Assembly (NCBI RefSeq): GCF_000972845.2
Contig: NC_040032.1
Location: 12,780,002 to 12,844,001 of the forward strand
Reading direction: 5' to 3'
DNA length: 64,000 nt
Source: Larimichthys crocea
Lineage: Eukaryota > Chordata > Actinopteri > Sciaenidae
Shown: one piece after another, positions 56,205 to 64,000 of the stretch
How the letters are laid out: each line of letters opens with the position of its first letter
Numbering within the stretch: the stretch's first letter is position 1
Position numbers and translations under genes: made by a program
The notes under the pieces: generated by a model
The model's input: the letters and a program-made list of their open reading frames with translations, nothing else
Database searches by the model: none
What the model was told of the DNA's origin: nothing

Positions 56205-56580
56205 ACAAATTATGGCATAAATGGAATAAAGTATTCTTTCATTAGTGTATAATCATCTTAAGAATGACTGTTTTTGTTACCTTAGAATGAGCCTTTTATA
56301 ATTTACAGACATTATGAGTCTGCCATGTTGAACCGCCATATTTCTACAGTAGCCCACAACAGACCCTGGCTCTAGATATGGAGCCAGTATGTCCATTCTA
56401 GGCTCCTGTAGAAACATGGCGGTACAACATGACTCTGTGGGTGTATTATCATTATTTCTGTTGTTATTTTCAAGTAGTTATGCATTAATAAAAACTAGCT
56501 TATGAACATTATATTCCATATTCTACCAGTAAATCCCATTACAATCTTGAACACCGGACCTTTAAATACCAATGCGGCAC
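56205..56580 (+). mobile_element. foldback dispersed fish repeat (MITE-like)
   Basis: The segment contains gagtctgccatgttgaaccg...tttctacagtagccc and, about 60 bases later, its imperfect inverse ggctcctgtagaaacatggc...catgactct. It is preceded by 'ttgttaccttagaatgagcc' and ends in 'accggacctttaaa'. I recognise this motif order from an abundant non-coding repeat of teleost genomes. Ends are approximate and no class is certain. Confidence 0.55.
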
Positions 56581-57769
56581 ATCATCCATTTGTTTTTGTA
56601 GTAGCTTTAGTGGTGTCTGGTTTGCTTCTTCTCCACCCAACTTTAGGACACTGATTCACTAAACCCAATTCAGAAAACATGTGTGTATATTTTTTTCATA
56701 TGGATGAATACAATATTCCAGTTAACTTGAGAATAGAGACATTAAAAGTTTGGATAAAAAACTAGAATAAAGGCCACAATGCACAACACTAAATGGGAAT
56801 AGTGGGTAAAGTAAATTAATGACTTTAACTTCTGCACTATACAAAACAACAGCTGATTCTCAAGCAGACCGACGGTCAACTTCCTCACACATGACCTACA
56901 GAGAAGCACCGACTCACTTGAGTATTCCACATACAAGTATAATGAGTAAAATAAGCATTGCTATCTCTTTCATTTAGTCAACAAGCTATCTGTTGTTTAA
57001 TTACAAGTGATGTGACATTCTCTGTTTCCATAATTAATTCAGAAGTGCTCTGATTAAATGCAATCAATTCAATTGTTAACACAGCGGGGGCTTCTGAACA
57101 AAGATCATCTGTGGAAGTATAATGAATGCAATCAGATGACATAACGTCTCATTTGCATATTGTTGTATTGAAACACAAAAAGGAGACATAAAGCCTGATT
57201 AAACCATATGCTTCCTCTGTACGTATACTCTCTGCTTATTTAATTTAATAATGATGTTGAATAAAGAGCTGTGTGTTAATAAACACTAGATTCAGAAAGC
57301 CATCAGGGAAAGACTGGTGCACCTGATGCTTGCCTCATACGAGCCAAAGTATTTCCATCGGGGTCCAATGAAAGCTGATTCAAAATAATGGTAGAACAAA
57401 GTGTACACTTACCTCAGACACCTTAAGCCCTTTGCGTAAGTAATGATAATCCTAGTCGCCGTGCCGAAGAGAAGGTGTAATGAATGATGAACGTAAGGCG
57501 ATATTCCAGAAAAAATAAAATAAAGTAAGAGAGTCCCCTTTGGAGAAGGAAAAATAATTCAAATGTCCATAAATGCTTGAATAATGGGCTGAAAGGCTTG
57601 TCAGTGTCTGGCAGTTTAAAATAGCAGAACAAAACATACCAATTTGTCACAAAAGGAGACTCTGACAAGCGCAGAATCCTCACCAACACACAGACAGGCA
57701 TGACAATGCCCCTTCAGGCTATTGCCTACTTCTGCTCACTTTCGCTCTCTCCCTCTCTCTCTCACCTAC

Positions 57770-57794
57770 TCTCTCTCTCTCTCTCTCTCTCCCT
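57770..57794. repeat. (CT)n microsatellite
   Basis: Dinucleotide CT run; similar CT-rich sequence precedes it from 57731. Confidence 0.9.
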
Positions 57795-60700
57795 CCAACA
57801 CAGATGGCTTCTTGTGAGTGCAGGGGAGGGCACGGCTGTTCCACAGTAATCCCCAGCCACACAGACGGAAAAGCTTGTTAGAGCACTTGCTGATCACCAC
57901 AAAAAGTCAAACCAGAGCCAGGGAAAGGTCACCAGGAATTAGGCTATGCTCAAACTCCAAAGGCTTGCCTAATTCCCCTGATAAGCCCCTTTGAAACTCA
58001 ACCTGTTCTGGCTGTGCCATGGGCTCAGCCTTGCCTAGAACTAAAACCCTCCACTAAATCTAGCTGGAACTCATTTACAGAGAGGAACACACACACACAC
58101 ACACAGAGACTCACAGCTGCACACAACACAGACGGAACAGGCAAGGCTTTTCCCAATGACTAAACTAGAACAATCGACTAAAGAATCAATGATTCCCAAC
58201 GTGTGTGAAAGGAATTGAAGATGCCTAGGCACAGCGCAGGGGCTTTAAGTCTGAGCTCCTTGGACGTGAGGAAGCTTTGAAGCTGGAATGAGCCTCGGTT
58301 TGGACTTCATGCCGCTGTTGTTGTCAATTATCCACTTTGAAAAGGACACCACGGGAGAAAAAAAAAAAAAGAAACTCCCGGAAAGCACAAAAGACTTGTG
58401 GGGCACGAACAGCAGAGTTATGTGGAATGTCAGAATTTAAATGGTCCTTAGCTTTTTTTTTTTTTTTTTGCAGTGTGGAAACTAAACACATCAAACAATG
58501 TGTGCTAGATCTGCCCACAGGCAAACAAATGTAAACTGGCTAACCATGTTGGAACAGCCCAGTGTTTTCACATTCACAGACACTGTTTACATTATTTTAA
58601 TTTCCACCCTCGCTGAATAATAATATTTGCATACTCCTTCCTCACTTTTTTCTTTCTCTGTCGGACATGTAGACATGTCCCAGAGGTAAATAAGAAACCC
58701 TTCTGAGGAGAAAAAAAAGAAAATCATTCCTCAAAAGAGGACTGATGCTTATATTCAAGAGCCCTTATTCTCACAGAAAAAAAGCTCTTAAAAGTGACAC
58801 TGAGAGAGAAAAGTGGAAAGGCCTTGACAGACCAGTGCCTGTAAACATGGAGTGTTTCCCTTGATATGAAAAAGTGTTGCTTTAACTTTCTATTCAGCCA
58901 AAGCTAAAAAAAAAAAAAGAGTTTTAACACATCCTTTGTGTAAACACAGCAGATCCTGCCCTGCGACTAGAGCTAGTGTTATGTGTGCAGTGATAGCATT
59001 AACGCGGTCGTCCACTTGTCTTTTATTTCAGACAAACACCGTGCTATTGCAAAAAAAAAAGAAAAAAAGCTGAAATACAAAGAGTAAATTGTTGCATTCC
59101 TTGTCAGTTCATGTCTGAAACTAACAAGACAAGCACTTATTTCTGTCAACATCTTAATTATATACTACAAGCCCAACACTTTGCTCAAGTGTAGAGTTTA
59201 CTGAGAGAACTATGGCACCCGCAGCCAATAATCTGGCTGTTGTGATCATGTGACATGCAAGCTGTTTGGCCCTGGGCGCCTGTCTGTGGAATGATGAACA
59301 CACTTGTTTTATTGTCACTGCAGTGAAGTATCTCTCCCCCTGTCGTGTCAGACTTGATATTAATCACCACCATGGAAAAATCAGCTTTGCCGCCAACTGA
59401 CATAACAGTTGTGACAAGAATGCTGCTCGCAGCCTGTACCAGATAGGCACAAATGGGCTTTAATTACTTTTATTGCAATTCCGAAGTACAGATGTGCCGT
59501 TCCTGTGGTTATTCGCAGAGGAGGGAAAGATTTTTTAGCAGAAAAAGAAAGAAAGAAAAAGAACACATGTGCTTAAATAACCTTCAGACCTTTTGACAGT
59601 TACATCAGTTCAAATTCACATGGTGCAGCCGAGTATTGTTCAAACCCGCGGGACACTATTTGAATTTCAACTAAACATCCAAAAGTAGTAAAAGACTTCA
59701 AATTTGGATTGTCAAGCTAAGCTCCAGGAAAAAAACGTTTATAACATTTCGAACAGGATTTCTAGAATATTAATAAAGCGAGTGCAGCCAAACAAAAATG
59801 CACAGTGTATTACTCACAATGAGGCGTTTTTACATATGGTATGAAGAGGTCATGAGGTTGGTTTGGAGTCAGAACATTTATTATTGTGTAAATATATTGG
59901 CAGCCGGCGGTTGTTGGGCTGATGGCAGCCAGTTGGAGAATTTTGACATATCGCCCAATCCTAGAATGGCATGCAACAAGTTTTCCAGCCAGTCATGAAC
60001 CAGGATTAGGTTAAGTCTGGTGTCTTAATCCTCATGATACCAGAGTTCAATGAATCACTCAGAAAATGAAAGAATTACAGCGGGGTGACGCTGGACTGAA
60101 GATTTGCAGCTTTAACACAACATAATGTAACAGCATTTGCTTTCTCAACCAGCGTAAATAAAAAAAAGTGTGTCCAAAAATGTGTGTCCTCAGCTTCAGA
60201 GGTGTGATGTGATTGTTTTTTTTAACCCAAGGTGGTGCTAAAACAAATGAAGTGCTAAGAGAGCGTCAAGCCTCTGTGCGTTGGGCTGTTTTTTTGGCGT
60301 AGGCTGGTGAAACAAAGGAAAAGACAGAGAGCAGGAGAAGAACGCAGTAAAAGGTGAAGTAACAGAGAGGCAAGAAGAGACAAGAAAATCTAATACCAAC
60401 AGGAGAGTGAGGCAGTGAAGTGAATTGGAAAGCACAAGGCCAAGAGATGTTTGTTTGCACTTGTTCGGAGTGAGTGAAGGGCGAACTCTATCAGATAAAA
60501 GCTACGTTATTTGATATTGGCAGACATAAAAATGCAGAGCAAAGGCAAGCATCCTTAAACTAAACTAATACTATTACCTTAAATTATTCGTGTTTATAGC
60601 TCCTGAAGTCCTAAAGCAAACTGAAGTGACAGAACACATTGGTGGGATTAAAGCGAGCAGAACTAACTGAACCAAAGAAGGAGGAGGGCTCCTTCACTGA

Positions 60701-63700
60701 AGATTTGGGTTTTCGATCGGCTGGGAGTTACGGCTGTTTGCCACCAGAGCAGGATAAGGCTTTAGGGGCGCGTGCCAACCTGGAAGGAGAGAATGTGCTT
60801 ACAGCGTTGCCACAACCTGCCCTTTCAGTCACACGGCCAACAGGTTCAGTGGAAACCTCTTTCCTGGCCAAGAGCAGGTGAAGTGCACAGCGATGGCTGA
60901 CAGGGGGTTGGCCCGGAGAACTGAACTAGATGTGAAGGCCATTATGGTAATAGGAGAGTAGGCTGCCAGGAACGTGTCAATAGCAAAGAACAGAGGACTC
61001 CTGCATGAGGTTGTGTGAGGTTAGCCAACCAAACATGAGCACATCACCTGGGAAATAGCTCATTAAAATATGCTGCTTTGTGTTATGCACTGAGGTGTGT
61101 ATGTACACTGTCTCTGGAGGTGTCCAAAAAAAACATTCATTCATTAATTTAGCCAGAAATATAATAACATCGCTAGCAGACTGAATGCATGCATGTGTAA
61201 CAAAATTGTCTATGTTTGTATGTGTACAGTACGTGTGTCTGTGTGCAGGAGATAAAGGCTGCACTGGCTGGTGGCAGCAGGCCTAGGCCAGGGCCTTTCT
61301 CGAATGCTCCTCATTAACAGCTCATAATAGCTGGCAACGTCCTCACGCCACCCTGGCTCACTCTCATTAGCAGCTGGCAGCGAGGTGGGGAGATGAGTGG
61401 ACGTTGGCATCAACCCACCTGCACTCAAGTACAGCATGGGATCGAAGCAGCGTGAGGGGAACGAACGGGGAAATAGGTGGCACGAGAGGGAAAAATCCTC
61501 ATCTCAGTAGATTTAATTAAAACTGGGGTGAACAGATGGGGAAGATGGAGTGAAGTCCAACAGGAGACAGCTCATCTGTCTGAGTTTCCACATTTCTCCT
61601 TCCATCCCTCTCTTGCTCCCCATCCGTCTCTCTCTCATCTCTGCTCTTTTTTGTTTTGTTTTAAAAAGATAAATTCTTGGCTTCCACAGAGTCCCAATTC
61701 AAAGCTTCCACAATGGTGGTGTGACAGATGACAAAAACAAGGGGGAAAAACAGACAGCTCACATGGGCTCTTGAAGGAACGTGGGCCTTTAGTTTGCTCT
61801 GGATAATTATGGGGCTGGGTTAGTGCCGGCCAGACCCGCACTGGGCCTGAGATGTTGTGCTGAGAGTGGCTAAGCCCTTATTAAAAGGTAATCCAGGCAA
61901 TCCCTGTGTAAAATAAAAGAGCTATTTGTTTAAAATAGAAAACCGCCAACCGCAGATCCAGCCAGACAGGGGGGAAGGTCACTCAGTGTAGGGTTTTAGA
62001 TCAGAAAAAAGATCAAGCCCGCCTGTGGCTCTTTTTTCTTTTCTCTCCCAGAAGAAGTCGCTTTTCATTCAAATGTAATCATCACCGCGCAGTAATATGA
62101 CCTTCATGGCTGCATGTTAAAAGGAGCAAAAACAAAGCATCCAGCTCCTTCAGTCCCTGTGGCCATTCCAGAGTATACAAAGGGATCATAGAGACAAGCA
62201 AAAACCACTGAATGAATTCAAAGCATTGCAGAATAATGGTCCTTTCACTCTGCACAGAAATGTAAATGCACATGCAGTGCATATGTGTCAAACGCTGCTA
62301 CAGTTTCTGAGATTTCTACACTGTGTTTGACATACTGTGTCTTTGATTGACATTTGCCACCGATACATCATAATATCCTAGCAACCACAGAATAAACATC
62401 AATCACAGAAAGGGGAAAATCACCCTCACGTCCAACACATGCAACAATGCCACTAGTTTTTGCATTTTCTTCTGAAAATTTTTCTGCCTTAGCTCAATTC
62501 CCTGCTACATTAACCTCATTATCCTTTGAACCTTTTCACTGTTAATGCCAAATGCAATTTGTATTCTGAGGCCAGGCAAAAAGCTCTAAACTGATTATCC
62601 AAATTTGAACCGTGGCAGTCCTAGATATTGTTGAGTCTGAAAGGGCCATCTAGCTGGTGAATGGGCTTCTCATATGCCTTCTGAGTTTCATGACACAATG
62701 TTGCGTCTGCTTTGCAAGGGATAAATTAAGCGTGTGAAAGTCTAAGCAAAGCCCTCATTTTCCAGTTAATCAAATCTTCCCCTAATCAAATTAGCGCACA
62801 TAATTCCTCTGGATGCGTGGTACAAAAACAGCATTATCCCCTCTCCGGAGCTGAAAGGCAGGGAATCAGCGTGGTGCCTCTCTCTCCTCTGCATGAGCGG
62901 CCCTCAATGGAAGAGGAGGGCCGGGGGTGAGGTGGGGGGTGAAGGAGACCAGGGGCGAAGGGGGAGGGCACGGCTCTTCCCAGTGGCCTAACAGAGAAAG
63001 GCAAGGCCGGGGTAAACTTTGGCAGCATTTAAGTTCCCAGCTCATTAAAAAGCCTGGCTCAGTGGCCACCTCCAGGGAGCACTGGAGCGTTGGCTAATGA
63101 GGTACTTGTTTAATTTTCTTTCAAAGGGCTGGACATCTGTGACACCCCACCGCCGCCACCTCCTCCCTCCCTCCAAACCCCACACTCCCTCCCATTTCTC
63201 CCCTCAGCCTTCAACCCCCATGCCTCATCTTTTTTTCTTCTTCAAACCCCACACAAAGCCCATCTATCAATAGGCCGCAGGGCTCTCTCTGGTTTGATGA
63301 AGTGTCTCTCATTGAATAAGGCAGATAATACATTTGGAGGAGTGCAGAACAATCGCCATTAACTCTGATCTCTCCCTCTGAACAGTCAAAGCCCATCATG
63401 GAAATTCAATAGTGGTCAAGCTAAATGGATAAATGTTCACAGTCCACCGTAACGTTCTAATTGATTTCCCTTCATGAGATAATCCACTCTTCTCAATAGT
63501 GGTCCTTGCCACTCCCTATCACCCCTGCCACCCCCTCTGTGGAGAAACTGCAGACATCTCACGACTGAGAAAAAAAGGGGGGGAATAGCTGAATAGGTAT
63601 GTATTCATCTATTTGAGGAGTGGCAGGTTCATCTCCTCATTTTGATGTAGTGGAGAGGCCGGAGTCTATTTTCTATGACCTGCCAACCTCTGCCACACTG

Positions 63701-64000
63701 ACCTTATGTGAGGCTCGGTCTCCATATCCGAGCCCCATAACACCTCAAGAGACATTAAAAGGCACCTATCTCTCCATCGGTCTCTGTAATTGGAATTCAA
63801 AGCAGCTAGTGCAGCGTCTCTCTTCATTGGGCACTTCCACTTATTTCATAATGCGTCTCGATTCTTTCATTATGAGAGCTGTCTGACTCATATTTGCACC
63901 TTGATGCCCTCCTAATGTCTAAGAACAGACCGGAATACAAATGCGCTCTTTCTGCCGCCTGCATTTTCCTTCTCTGCTTCATCCGCAGTCCTTCCGTGCG

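Larger units (their letters stand above)
28655..64000 (-). other. auts2: upstream auts2 intron, open at the window edge (35.3 kb seen)
   Basis: The next upstream exon should end in an acidic segment like human CDSDSDQEEK. No such reading with a splice donor was found on the minus strand, so I treat the interval as intron. It contains a candidate internal promoter (29832-31000), a degenerate dispersed repeat, a hAT-type miniature element, a decayed LINE with an AT-repeat next to it, a foldback repeat and a near-perfect hairpin. It also holds many microsatellites. No open frame here is convincing as a gene. Confidence 0.7.

Noticed and set aside
58441..58475. Plus-strand acceptor-like poly-T followed by gcag
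   Set aside because: A 17-base T run with no exon or donor behind it; most likely a repeat tail or slippage tract.
60639..60881. 80-codon plus-strand open frame with a charged start
   Set aside because: No supporting splice sites or similarity; length expected by chance.

Overview
The window is animal genomic DNA, most likely from a teleost fish. Nearly all of it belongs to one protein-coding gene read on the minus strand. Fourteen exons between 28654 and 1 join through canonical GT-AG junctions, one of them weak, into one open frame of 2,799 nt (933 codons, no stop). The translation follows vertebrate AUTS2 from the SDASSEK segment to the LHRL..PRLYE segment near the C terminus. Neither the start codon with roughly the first 200 residues nor the last part of the C terminus is in the window. 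I cannot decide between the fish paralogues auts2a and auts2b from this sequence alone. The fish assignment rests on abundant CA/GT microsatellites, short introns at the 3' end, and decayed repeats of kinds I recognise from teleost genomes: a Rex1/L2-like LINE remnant, a small hAT-type element, and two dispersed repeat families.

Layout: 1-10068 is the dense 3' half of the gene, 13 exons with introns from 101 bp to 1.3 kb. 10069-28605 is one 18.5-kb intron. 28606-28654 is a 49-nt exon. 28655-64000 is 35 kb of the next upstream intron, running off the window, in which I found no convincing further exon. About 1.2-2.4 kb upstream of the 49-nt exon (29832-31000) lies a CpG-rich, GAGA-rich block that ends on the minus strand in a good splice donor. 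It is a candidate internal promoter and alternative first exon.

The protein is a nuclear chromatin/transcription regulator. In mammals AUTS2 joins PCGF3/5-type PRC1 complexes with CK2 and recruits p300 to activate genes, chiefly in neurons, and its histidine-rich HX repeat is needed for the p300 link. The fish copy keeps the HX repeat, the PPPY motif and the highly conserved [19 protein letters not shown] block. It adds a 13-residue polyalanine run. The most unusual sequence observations are a 5' splice site continuous with a (GT)n microsatellite, tandem NAGNAG acceptors, a 30-nt microexon, a weak donor after the HX exon, a near-perfect 22-bp hairpin at 48.0 kb, and a hAT-like element with an 8-bp target duplication. 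I see no second gene, no RNA gene and no new multi-gene system.
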